From positions 29,762,318 to 29,826,317 of the forward strand of contig NC_087068.1 of the NCBI RefSeq assembly GCF_963678635.1: a stretch of DNA of 64,000 nucleotides, read 5' to 3'. Below are positions 33,912-44,331 of the stretch, piece by piece. Both the position numbers and the translations under genes were made by a program. The notes beneath the pieces are model-generated. The model was not told the DNA's origin, did not search any database, and saw only the letters and a list, made by a program, of their open reading frames with translations. This stretch comes from Symsagittifera roscoffensis (Eukaryota; Xenacoelomorpha; Acoela; Convolutidae). Numbering within the stretch: the stretch's first letter is position 1; each line of letters begins with the position of its first letter.

Positions 33912-35719
33912 TAATATAACATCAGGCATGAATTCAGACACTAATTCAAATATTTCAGTTTTATACTCCATTTCACAACTCAATAACCCTGATATAGAAA
34001 CCCCTGATGAATTTGCAGACTCCAAACCATCTCCATCCAATAATTTTCAAACCAACTCCTCGGTTTTTTCAAAACCCCCTTTTCAACCAATCCCACCAAA
34101 TAACCCACTCCCGTCTATTTCTACACCCTCTTATGCTTCACAAGTAACCCCAACCTACTCTTCATTTCATTCAGACCGATCATCCAATTCTCCAGATATT
34201 CCCCAAATCTCCCAAGAACTCGATAATTTTATCACCCTACAACAACAACTATTACACCCTAACACTTCCACTATAAATCAGATTTCTTCCACGGTAGAAT
34301 CTTCAAACCCACCTACCCCTACACCTTCTTCAGCTTATACTGCATCATTAGCACAATCATCCACATCCACCGAATCATCAAATAGCACTAATAGAGCTTA
34401 CCGCATTTTTAAAAGAAAATTCCCGAACCAGAACTCGCATGCAAATACAGAAATCCACTTCACAAAACACAATATTCCGAAACACCTAGTAGCACTCACC
34501 GAGCTTATCGCACTTTTAAACGAAAATTCCCAAATCACCCATTCCCAACCAAACCAGGAACAGCCCGTGAATATATCAACCATCCACATCACACTAACAC
34601 GAAAGATTTTCTAGCAATCACCTTACCTTCGTTTCGACAATATACTTTAAACACCCCTCATGACACTAACGACACACGTAGTTTTGTAGATGAACATGTT
34701 TTAATGCCTACACTTCATTGGACATCATATTATCATTTTACTAATCCCCTTTGCCTACCATTATCTAATACTCATAACGATATAGAAAGAAATCAAGATA
34801 TGCTATATCGACTCACCACACCACTAACACATAGACAATTTACTTGTATAGGATATAAAAAATCACTAAAAACATTCACTGCACCCCGAGCTAACGAATT
34901 TACGCTAGAGTATTACGATCATAATATCATCCGAACTAATCAAGACCAATTTTTAGATGACCATCGCTTTGCTAACCCACAACTAACAGAAAAATTTTTC
35001 ATCAAAACACCATATGTATTTACACTCAATATATTTGATCGAAATTTTGATCACATCATTTCTGAAGCACTAACCGACATGCAAGCTTACGAAAGTTTTA
35101 AAGAAAAATTTCAATTATTTTCACTAACCTTCCACTTCTTTGCACCACATGAACGCAATTTGCACTGCTCACACGACATTATGTTACGCACTAAACAAAC
35201 CCACACCTATACATACCTATATTATCGCTTCATACAAAATCATTTTGATCTACACACTCCATCAAGGCAACCACACCACCGTTTTCAGTTTCTTAACTCT
35301 AAATACACTTCGCCATTTTTTCTAAATTTCACATATTGCATCAAAGATACTAACTTCCACGGCATCCTCCGCAATTATGACCCAATAACACAAATGTATA
35401 TATTTTGTCCCATCACGAAGACTTTTAATGTAGAAGAATCCAGACCCTTCCTTATCTCACATGAATTTATCCAACCTATAGAAATCCCTAAATTAGAATT
35501 CATCCACAATACTAAATACAATCACAAAATATATAATCTCATTCAGAACACACCTTATGAGTTTGCAGTTGGCACCGAAGAACTAAAAACTATTAAAGCA
35601 CTTCAATTGCTTTGGCCACTGCTTCAAACTAAAAACATCATTCGCATACTAGCAAAATACTAACAAATTCCGACATGATACACGACATCTTCCCTCACGG
35701 TTTTTTCCCCGACGACTAA
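33799..35719 (+). pseudogene. Late ORF, unknown family, copy B
   Basis: ATG at 33799 lies inside the env tail, overlapping it by 113 bases in another frame. The first 200 or so residues are Ser/Pro/Asn-rich. The rest (34704-35663 open for 319 codons) is ordered, with RANEFTLEYYDHNIIRTNQ, QLFSLTFHFFAPHERNLH and GILRNYDPITQMYIFCPITK. Copy C matches it at protein level over the same span. A templated insertion at 34429-34482 shifts the frame. A second shift near 35660 separates the final peptide (MIHDIFPHGFFPDD, stop at 35717-35719), which copy C shares. No membrane segment, no known domain. Confidence 0.6.
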
Positions 35720-35722
35720 CAG

Positions 35723-35808
35723 GTAAGTATAATTTATACATATTCTTCACTAATAAATTTAAAATAAATACTAACCATTCTTTACTCATGTTTCATTTAG
35801 ATCTTTAG
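35723..35808 (+). other. Putative intron after the late ORF, copy B
   Basis: CAG|GTAAGTATAA donor, three bases after the late-ORF stop, to CTTTAG acceptor. 86 bp. Copies A and C have matching introns of 81 and 83 bp in the same place. The donor is a strong U1 match in B and C. An 'ACTAACC' word at 35770-35776 could be a branch point. Confidence 0.6.
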
Positions 35809-37063
35809 TCTTCATACCACGATCATCTGCAAAAAACAAAAAAGCAAAATAAAAAAAAAACTTGTTAAAATTCTTCTAAACTTCATTAATATTTTCCACA
35901 AGATAAACTGATAAAATTTATACCAAATGTAGTAAATTAATTTATAAATTGTTTCCCCAAAAGCAGTAAATTTCATAAAAAAGGAAAATTTGTAATTTAA
36001 TTTTTCCCCAAAACTAGCAGTAAAATTAAAATTCTATATAGTAAATTGATAAAATGAAAATGCAGTACTAATTTTTTGATATTTTCATTCACTCGCACAA
36101 GAATTCTATCCAAACTCGCATAGCTCGCCCACGAAGAATTGTTTAAATAATGAATTTCAGTTTCAAGTTTTCACACTCAACAACTCTAACACACGATAAC
36201 AAGTTTCAAACTTTCCTTTAACCCGGTTGGAAAGGAATTATATACTAAACCAAACTAACCAACGCTGCTTACTAAACACCACAAATCATAAAATAACAGC
36301 ATGACTAAGAAAAGAAAACCAACGGTACCCAAACCGGATTAACCCAGTTTAAAACTGGATAATTTATTCTTTTGAAGACTATTATAAAGTCTAAGAAAGA
36401 AATAATAAAACACAAAAAAGTCGAAAGACAAACCCATAACAAAAAATAAGTTGATTTTTGAAAAAAGGACACAACCAACGGAACATAAGAAAGACCACCA
36501 TAAACCCAACATAAAACGTTATCACATAACAGGACCTCTCACAGAAACCGCACGAAATCATACTCCCACTCCTGGCCTAACCCACCAGAGAGGACGTCCT
36601 GAGCATGCTCTATAGCCGGCCTAACCCACCGCGCTACATCCACGCTTTGTGACCACACTTCTATTTTTAATAAGAGGTACTCAAGGGTGAGTAACCCTTC
36701 AAAATAACAGAACTAAAACAAAATGCTTTTGTGAAAACAACTAACCAAAATCATAATTAAAACACTGAACTAATAAAAATTTTATAAAATGTTAACTATA
36801 CTTTGCAGTATATAGATCAGCATACAACAACAAAGACGAAGATCCAAAGACAAAATGACCCCACTACACTTGAAAAAGAATGGCCAACCACAAACCAATA
36901 TGCCGTCCACAATCAAAAACTCAAAGGATTTAGAGTACGACTTGACTTCGCAGAAAAGGACTTCATTGAACTAGACCAATGACCACCTCGATGTTCAAGT
37001 ATACGTACAGATCCGAGTTACAAGGCATCCCCTTCACGCACAATCTCCACGCCATTCCCAGAC
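35809..37063 (+). other. 3' untranslated region of copy B
   Basis: No coding frame. It includes A-rich stretches, a GGTTGGAAAGGAATTATA block near 36225 conserved in all copies, a short hairpin CCAGTTTAAAACTGG (about 36345), the tRNA-like block, and a TACTCA/TGAGTA hairpin near 36678. The normal end of this region, present in A and C, is replaced from 37064 on. Confidence 0.6.
36561..36656 (-). other. Antisense tRNA-like block, copy B
   Basis: On the minus strand: GTGGATGTAGCGCGGTGGG, an A-box-like sequence, then a CATGCTC/GAGCATG palindrome and a second GGTTAGGCC motif. Conserved almost unchanged in copies A and C. Confidence 0.35.
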
Positions 37064-37230
37064 GAATTATAACTGTGCAAAATTTGAGTTCACTGGATAA
37101 AGGTTTCACTCATTCAAGAATTGTATTTAAGAATCTTTTCACATCAAATTCACTCTCTAAACGTGGCCGCTGCCATTATTTCTTCATCAGATTCATCATT
37201 CAACATTTTATGCAAGGTAAAATTTCGAAG
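37064..37230 (+). repeat. Replacement patch in the 3' end of copy B
   Basis: 166/167 identical to 18130-18296, the flank upstream of the 5' LTR. It replaces the normal element end (about 300 bp in copy C, including the polypurine region) and the first 40 bases of the 3' LTR. Confidence 0.9.
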
Positions 37231-37598
37231 ATATTTTACCACTGTAAAGTATTTAATATTAACCAATCATGATCCATCTAACCAACAACCCACTTATTTG
37301 TAAGTGCTGAAATTACTTGTAATTTCAGCACCAGAGAGATTTGAATTTAACTTAGAAATTAGTTGCCTCTCCAAGTGAACTTCAGCTGCCGCAACAAACC
37401 AGTATACCCTAGATCTATTGAGCCTAGCAGAGACTAGTTAAACACCCTGAGACTAGAAAGTATAAGAGTAAGATTAGGATCGGTATTAGACTAAGAAGTT
37501 GCACGAATCTATCCGGCCGAAAATAAGATAGCGTGACGAGCAGACGGTGTACCCTATCCGAAATTACTCTATGAGTTAACCACATCGGTTTTAACTCA
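37229..37598 (+). repeat. 3' LTR of copy B, 5' end missing
   Basis: 370 bp, corresponding to 18874-19243 with about two differences. The first 40 bases of the LTR are absent. The end AACTCA is followed by the gctc target duplicate. Confidence 0.92.
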
Positions 37599-37602
37599 GC
37601 TC
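37599..37602. repeat. Target-site duplication of copy B, right (gctc)
   Basis: Matches 18830-18833, showing that the outer ends of copy B are still at the original insertion site. Confidence 0.75.
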
Positions 37603-38005
37603 TCAAAAATTGTTATACAAGAACTCAGACTACTTTTTTTGGAAAAATAGAAGTGGGTAAAAATGGAGACTAGATTGAAATTGAAGCTAAAGTTAATGCA
37701 ACGCAATGCCCGAGCGCAGAAATAGTGATCAGCCCCATCCCGACTTGTAATAAGTTGAGCCAAATGGTAACGGCTTGTAATAATAACGGCCTGTAAGTGA
37801 ACCAAACTATGATCAGAGCATATATTTATTAATTCAAAAGATCGGTATATTTCTAAGTCGACTTTTTATGCTTCATTTATCTCACACTTAAATAATTGTC
37901 GTATTAATTTGCCAGTTTTAATTATCAAACTTGATGTAAGATGATTTCGCGGTACAAAGATTTTACTGTATACTATGTTTCCTGTAAATTTAACCGCCAA
38001 TTTAG
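37603..38005. other. Intergenic, no feature seen
   Basis: Short unique spacer between copy B and the next Helentron-like element. Confidence 0.5.
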
Positions 38006-38544
38006 ACAAGACTGCTCGTATCAGGGCGAAGCCCTGATTGTTCCGACTGCCTCTTAAGGTTTTATGGAGCAGTAATAACATCAAAAAATTAAATGCAATA
38101 AAATAAAATTAAAATAAAAATTTCTAAAACTTGGATTTTTTTATGTAAATCATTCCCCCCACACGCCATATAAAGTACAAGAGGATAAATTTCGCTCCTT
38201 GTTACAAAACATTTATGGCAAATAAGCTTCTTTCAGCCAATTTCGAACGCTTTCAAGACGGATTAACTCTCCGCTTACGCGTTAATAGCGCGAAATATAT
38301 CGCGCGTTAATTGTCCCAAATTGGCCAAAATGGCAAACTTTAAAACCCCATAACTTTACAAAAAATAATCACAGGTGAAATATGTTTTCAAATTTGAGCT
38401 CATAACAACAATAGCTTTCGAATGATACAAGAAATTTCGTCAAAAATGGCTAGTTAAAAAGTCGAAATTTTAACAAAAGTCGAAGAAAAAAAACCCACCC
38501 CGAGCACAAATATTCCGTTACTTTCGTATCAAAAGTCGGAACAA
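38006..38544 (-). mobile_element. Helentron-like element, copy 3
   Basis: Full length, about 539 bp, minus strand. Complete CAGGGCTTCGCCCTG hairpin (at 38026-38040 as read on minus), TGTTCCGACTTTTGATACG start, and CAGTCTTGT end. Confidence 0.75.
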
Positions 38545-39069
38545 TAATGCAAATAACTGGATTAGACCGACGTCAGATCTCGAAATGGGCGGATAAATTT
38601 TAGTTTTAATTTTAATAAATTTTTCCAGCTTTTCAGTAACTAAGATTTACTTGAATGTGTTTGACTTTGTCCACTGAGAAATGTTCAAAAATATTTTTAA
38701 TTGTGAGAACCCATATGACCTTAAATCAATTTATCAAAGCATTCTACACATCTAACGTAGATAGTGCCCGCCTGGTGAAGTTGCAAAGTATGGTCCTGAT
38801 ATGATCAACAGTGTACTTTTTGCTTGCTCACCATTGTTTAATGTTAATGGTCCTAATGTGAAAATATTGCTTATGAAAACATTTTATGAACACGAAAATC
38901 TTGCAACTTGCGGCAAATCCTGGTTCCACAAGCATGGGTAATTAACGAACGCGTGCTCCGTCTCGCTCCACTCTGCTTACAATCGGCACTAAAAATTAGT
39001 TTGTGTAAATCAATATTCGCCACTTAATCTACTCTTTCTAATTGTCGCATGGTATGAATTATAGCTTTT
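38545..39069. other. Intergenic, no gene supported
   Basis: AT-rich, no open frame of interest on either strand. Confidence 0.5.
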
Positions 39070-39602
39070 TGTTCCGACCTTCGATACGAAAGTAACGGAA
39101 TATTTGTGCTCGGGTGGGTTTTTTTTTCTTCAGACAAATTTCGACTTTTTAACTAGCCATTTTTGACGGAATTTTTTTAATATAATTCGAAAGATATTGT
39201 TGTCCTGAGCTCAAATTTGAAAAGACATTTTACCTGTGATCATTTTTCGTAAAGTTACGGGGGTTTAAAGATTGCCACTTTGGCCAATTAGGGACAATTA
39301 ACGCGCGATATATTTCGAGCTATTAACGCGTAAGCGGAGATTTAATCCGTCTTAGAAATCGTTCCAACTTGGGTGAAAGAAGCTTATTTGCAATTATTGA
39401 TTTGTTACAAGGAGCGAAATCTATCCTTTTGTACTTTATATGGCGTGTGGGGGGATGGTTTTCATAAAAGTTTTCAAATTTTAGGAAAAAAAAATATTCA
39501 TTTTGTTTCATTTCATTTATTTTTTAAATGCTATTACTGCTCCATAAACCTTAAAAGGCAGTCGGAACATTCAGGGCTTCGTCCTGATACGAGAAGTCTT
39601 GT
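39070..39602 (+). mobile_element. Helentron-like element, copy 4
   Basis: About 533 bp, TGTTCCGACC start, CAGGGCTTCGTCCTG hairpin with one mismatch, AGTCTTGT end. It is inverted relative to copy 3, 526 bp away. Confidence 0.75.
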
Positions 39603-39741
39603 TACAATTTGTTCTTCATTGCGATAAGTCGATATAAAAATTCCAGGTTATTTAATTTACCGCTTACACTTTAATAGGACGGAAGGGTTGCGAAAAAATT
39701 ATCCAAGTTTGTCTTATAATACCCTCCTATTGGTTCAAGCA

Positions 39742-39767
39742 ACACACACACACACACACGCACGCAC
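39742..39767. repeat. AC microsatellite
   Basis: About 13 AC/GC dinucleotide units, interrupted near the end by two CG steps. Confidence 0.9.
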
Positions 39768-42103
39768 AAAAGACAAAAATCTGAAATTGTTCTGACTTTT
39801 AGACGTTAAATCAAGCCTAAAATTGTACAAAATCACAGGCCACAAAAATTTAAATGAAATGGAATATCGTAGAAATGTGTTTACTCCTCAGCATTTAAGC
39901 CGTTATCCTGTTGGTTTTTATTTGAAATGGAGAAATATCGTGGGTGTTGTGTTTTAAGGCAAAACATATATGTATTTGTTATTATGTATGAAAAAAATGC
40001 TTATCAAACAGTTCAATTGAGCGCAAAAAACTGGCCAACCATTTCTATTAGTAGAAAAAACTAGTCAGCTGGTTAACTAACTCTATTAGAAGAAAAAGCT
40101 AGTGATGCTAATTTGATACGTTTTTTCTCTTGTAGAATGGTATGGAATTAATCATAAGCATTTTTATTTAATTTAATATTTATGACAATTTTTCATCAAC
40201 GTGGGAATGTATTAATTGGAGCAAGTTGTTTGCCTCAGTTCAATTTATCATGTTATTATCTGCCACTGAACGAAAATATTGCGCGAGATTTATCCCAATT
40301 TGAGATACAGTGTTCAAAGCAGTCACAAATATGGCCCTATATAACATGAGAACAATAAGTCACGGGTGACTTTTGTTATTTCTGAACATAGGAACTAAAT
40401 ATAGTTCAGTATGTACTAAAATCTACCAAAATGATCAATTGTGAAAATGATATTTTTTGAAAGGTAAAATTCCGTGAGCTCACGTTTGACATCAATTTTT
40501 CGAAGTTCAAAAATAACTTTCAAGCGAAACAAAAATTAAAATAAAATTTCAACAAACCAATGAAAATCGGAACTACTTTGCAAATGTTTTAACAAATCTT
40601 ATGGTTCCTAAATTAACCGCCAGAGAAAACAATAACTGTTAAATTAAATACCAGAGGTGGATTCAGAATCTTTTTGAGAAGGAATTTATCAAAAAGAACA
40701 AGTAAAGATGTAATACCAAGTCTGATTTGTCTAATATTGGTGTAATTAGGCCCAAAATTCAGCTTTTGGGAAATTGAAAAAGAGGAAGTAAAAATTATAA
40801 CATTTATGCGCGCTTATCCTTGTAGCATTGGCGCCTTTTTTTGAAGCGGAAAATGAATTGGCCGTAAAAATTTTGGCAGCAACAAATCTTAGCTCTGTTT
40901 TTGGTTTTAAATTGTTTTATGTGTTTCAATACTCGCAGTCTATCTCAACTTCGAGCTTCAACTTTGTTTTACGATAAAAAGCGGTCAGTGAGGTGGTCAA
41001 TACAAAAGTTCTTAATTTAAAATAGAGTTTTTAGGCGAATATCATTTATGAAAATTTCTACATTCATGGTGGCAAAAGCAAGCCACAGTAACCTTAATCA
41101 CTAATCGTGTCTTTTTGATGCATCGATTCAATAAATTACTATTTTATCAAATTATGTTGAACCAGAAGGATTGAAAAACTAACTTTAATTATCAAAACTA
41201 AAAGTAACTGAGTTTGAGCACTGAGTTAGATTACGATAAAAGAGTAGTAGTATTTTTAGGAGCTAAACGAGAAGCCTCATCTGAAACTTTAAGAGAGTCT
41301 AAAAGCTTGAGAAACGCTATAGCCTTCCGATATCCCCTATAAGTTATTCAACCCATAAGCTCAGTTATCCACCCAAAAAGGGCTCAGATGGTAAGTTTTA
41401 TATGACAATTCTCATGAGGCAAGGCTTTCGACGCCCTAATTTGCTAATACGTCAATGTTTCAAATACCATACAGCAATTTATAGATTTCTACATAAAAAT
41501 TGATCTCGATAATTCATGCAGTTTTCAAGGATTTAATTTGGAATATAGAAGTGGTATTACTTTTCAATTTTATATTTGGAAACATCTTATCTCAATTATT
41601 ATCTAATTGATAAATCTCTATGGTGTATATTTGGTTCGATTGTAAAATCAACCCAAAATTTTTTGTATGTATTGTTATCATGGATAGAAAAAATTTCTGA
41701 CATTTGGATGAAAAAATTTAACGCAAAATGGATCAATTTTGCTCGTTTTAGTGAATCAAAAGTCACCCAAAACTATTAGGTTAATTCATGCGTCATCTAT
41801 AAGAAAGAAAAAAGTTTTTTATGTAGCCCGAAAATTGAATCTCGCTGAGTCTAGCAGATTCCGCCCAAAAAAACTTTTGTCTAACTAAATACGGAGCTCA
41901 TTGTGAAGCCACAAATGACTCATTGCAAGCCTTCCTTCAGGCCCAATTTAGACAAAACAAAATGCACCATAAATATTCCAGTTAAAATCTCAGCAACTCT
42001 TGTCATCATCTTTTGGTTTAAGCTCAGCCCATTTTGAAAATTTGCTGAGATTCAATAATATGAATTAGCTTTGTTAAAAAAACTTTCTGTGCATTCATTT
42101 CTT
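39768..42103. other. Intergenic, no gene supported
   Basis: 2.3 kb AT-rich sequence. Best frame is 41576-41779 (67 codons) without any motif. Around 40027-40115 an imperfect 2-3 unit repeat of an AAAAAACTRG...CTATTAG word occurs. Confidence 0.5.
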
Positions 42104-42525
42104 GCTCCAACTTCTGAAAAAAAACGGCATATTTGAGTTCGGGTGGGTTTTCTTCAGACAAATTTTGGCTGTTTAACTAGCCCTTTTTGACAAGAATTTA
42201 TATCGATGTCTTGCATATTAATGTCTTGAGCTCAAATAAAAACATTTCACCTTTGATCTTTCTTGCAGAGCAATCAGGGTTTATAGCTAACCCAGTTTAG
42301 CCAATTTGGCATATTTAACGCCAGATAAAAGTTGTGCTCTTTGCGTGTGAGCAGTGATTTCAATCATCTTAAAAATCGGTACAAATTGAAATAAAGCATG
42401 CTTGTCGTTCTGAGTATTACGTTACTAGATCTTAAATATACCAGTTTGGACTAGAAGTGGCACGTGGGAGTATGATTTTCAAAGATTACGCTACTCCATA
42501 GATGCTAAGAGGCAGTCAAGTAAAC
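42104..42525 (+). mobile_element. Helentron-like element, copy 5, diverged
   Basis: Recognisable by GAGTTCGGGTGGGTTTTCTT, TTTAACTAGCCCTTTTTGAC, the GTGCTCTTTGCGTG interior and an AGAGGCAGTC end. The terminal hairpin is gone and the 5' terminus is eroded. An old copy. Confidence 0.6.
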
Positions 42526-42959
42526 CCAAATTTAACATTTTTTAATTTAGTATTTTAGGGAATTTTTGCCGCAAAACACAGGAACTCAAGTGGTGCTTGC
42601 TATTTCCAGCATCAAAACACTATTTTTTTTCCTTTCATTTGAGTTAGGACAATGAACTCTCATGAAATTCAAAATATATTTTACCGGCTGAAAATCGGCA
42701 TCCAGTAATAATTTGTGGAGTGCCATGTTCAGCAAAGCATGTCCTCTAGCGTGTTTGGTTTTAATTCATTTTGCACAAAGGTAACTACTAACGAAACGAT
42801 GTATAATATTCACTAATTTTTATATGCGATATAATAAGTTTCACCATAAATTCACCATAAGTTCACCATGCACCATAAACTCATGAGGTATTTATTTTCC
42901 TCGATTTTAAACGCATTGTGTTTGGCGGTTAATCTTTGAATCGAAGATGAAATTTTTTT
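42526..42959. other. Intergenic, no feature seen
   Basis: Unique AT-rich spacer; a short triplicate of CACCATAA-type words near 42842-42880. Confidence 0.45.
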
Positions 42960-43494
42960 TTGTTCCGACTTTCGATACGAAAGTAACGCAATATTTGTGC
43001 TCGGGGTGGGTTTTTTTTTTCTTCAGACAAATTTCGACTTTTTAACTAGCCATTTTTGACAAAAATTTTTTATGTCATTCGAAAGGTATTGTTGTCCTGT
43101 TCTTAAATTTGAAACGATATTTCACCTGTGATTATTTTTCGTAAAGTTATGGGGGTTTAAAGATTGCCATTTTGGCCTATTTGGGACAATTAACGCGCGA
43201 TATATTTCGCGCTATTAACGCGTAAATGAGATTTAACCCGTCTTAGAAATCGTTCCAAATTGGTTCAAGAAAGCTTATATGCCATAATTGATTTGTTAAT
43301 AGGAGCAAAATCTATAACTTAATACTTATGACGTGTGGGGGGATGATTTTTCAAAAAAAAAATTCAAATTTTAGAAAAAAAAATTTTAATTTTATTTTAT
43401 TACATTTAATTTTTTTTAAATGTTATTACTGCTCCATAAAATTTAAAAGGCAGTCGGAACATTCAGGGCTTCGCCCTGATACGAGCAGTCTTGT
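42960..43494 (+). mobile_element. Helentron-like element, copy 6, best preserved
   Basis: About 535 bp. 5' TGTTCCGACTTTCGATACGA includes a hairpin ACTTTCG-ATA-CGAAAGT. The exact complement AGTCGGAACA lies before the 3' hairpin CAGGGCTTCGCCCTG and the end CAGTCTTGT. Flanking bases are T on both sides, consistent with TT-target insertion by Helentrons. Confidence 0.78.
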
Positions 43495-43589
43495 TGTTAT
43501 TTAAAAGCAGATATCATGACAATGAAACAACAAAGCGCAAAGCCATCTTTTGAAGCCCAGAAAATCTTTGTTCAAAGCACATTAAGCTT

Positions 43590-43790
43590 AAGCAATACGT
43601 GTAAAAAATAGTCATTTTCTCAGCAAGTAGTTTATAAAGTTCCGATCACAACTTTGAAGACTATCAATTTTCCGGAAAATGTTTTTGGGAAGAGTCTGAA
43701 AAATAACATTTGTTTTTTAAATACAAAGTTGTGATCGGAACTTTATAAACTACTCGCTGAGAAAATGACTATTTTTTACACGTATTGCTT
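43590..43790. repeat. Long inverted repeat, 67-bp arms
   Basis: Arms 43590-43656 and 43724-43790 are reverse complements with one mismatch, separated by a 67-bp loop. The arms start AAGCAATACGTGTAAAAAAT. Short flanks do not repeat. Either a foldback element/MITE, or a long hairpin RNA precursor. Confidence 0.9.
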
Positions 43791-44116
43791 GTCTTTACAA
43801 AGTATTTTTGGCTTGAGGTCAATTCTAAAAAGACGTTTCATCTTTGAATGTAGTGAACACTCTTAAATAAGTATTGGTTATTTTTTTGTTTATTTTTTTC
43901 CGAGAACAAATTATAAAATTTGTTCAGTCTAAAAGTTGAATATGCCTGGCTTGGCTTTTGATTTTTGATTTTCACTTCATTTCCTTTGTTATTTGGAAGA
44001 CAAATTCCCCTATTCAACATCAAATGAGTGAAAGTGACGGAAAACGAGTTACACTTCTAAGTTAGAAAAAAAATAATTTAATTTTCAGATTTTCAGCAAA
44101 AAGAAATTCAGCAATT

Positions 44117-44331
44117 CTTTCGTCTTAGAATTCGTTCCAATTCAAATTGAGGCATGCTTTCTGGTCTATTCAGCTTTTGCAAATTGTGAATTTTATCAAA
44201 AAATATTTCTAACTTCGTTTCTTTTTTCTTAATTATTTTCAATAAGTGTTTCAGTAAAAATATTACTCCATAGAGCCTATAATGCAGTCGCAACCGTCAG
44301 GACTTCGTCTTGATACAAGCAGTTTTGTTTT
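44117..44331 (+). mobile_element. Helentron-like element, copy 7, 3' fragment
   Basis: Contains ATTCGTTCCAATTCAAATTG, TTACTCCATAGAGC and a degenerate hairpin (CAGGACTTCGTCTTG) with the end GCAGTTTTGT. The 5' half is not recognisable. Confidence 0.6.

Larger units (their letters stand above)
18834..37598 (+). mobile_element. Giant gypsy-type LTR retroelement, copy B, full length (18.8 kb)
   Basis: Flanked by LTRs and a 4-bp target duplication. It encodes gag, protease, RT, RNase H and integrase in Ty3/gypsy order, followed by more than 6 kb of additional genes: a two-helix membrane protein, a Pro/Ser/Thr-rich ORF, an envelope-like glycoprotein and a late ORF of unknown family. This is about three times the usual length of a gypsy element. 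The coding part has many stops and frameshifts, while the LTRs differ at only about two of 370 positions. That mismatch is better explained by recent LTR conversion than by extreme youth. Confidence 0.93.

Noticed and set aside
18834-37598. A very young, possibly active insertion, because the LTRs are nearly identical
   Set aside because: Genes have multiple stops and frameshifts and the 3' LTR shows signs of conversion from the 5' side, so LTR similarity is not an age measure here.
39742-39767. Telomeric or subtelomeric repeat
   Set aside because: It is a simple AC dinucleotide run; no telomere-type hexamers are present in the window.
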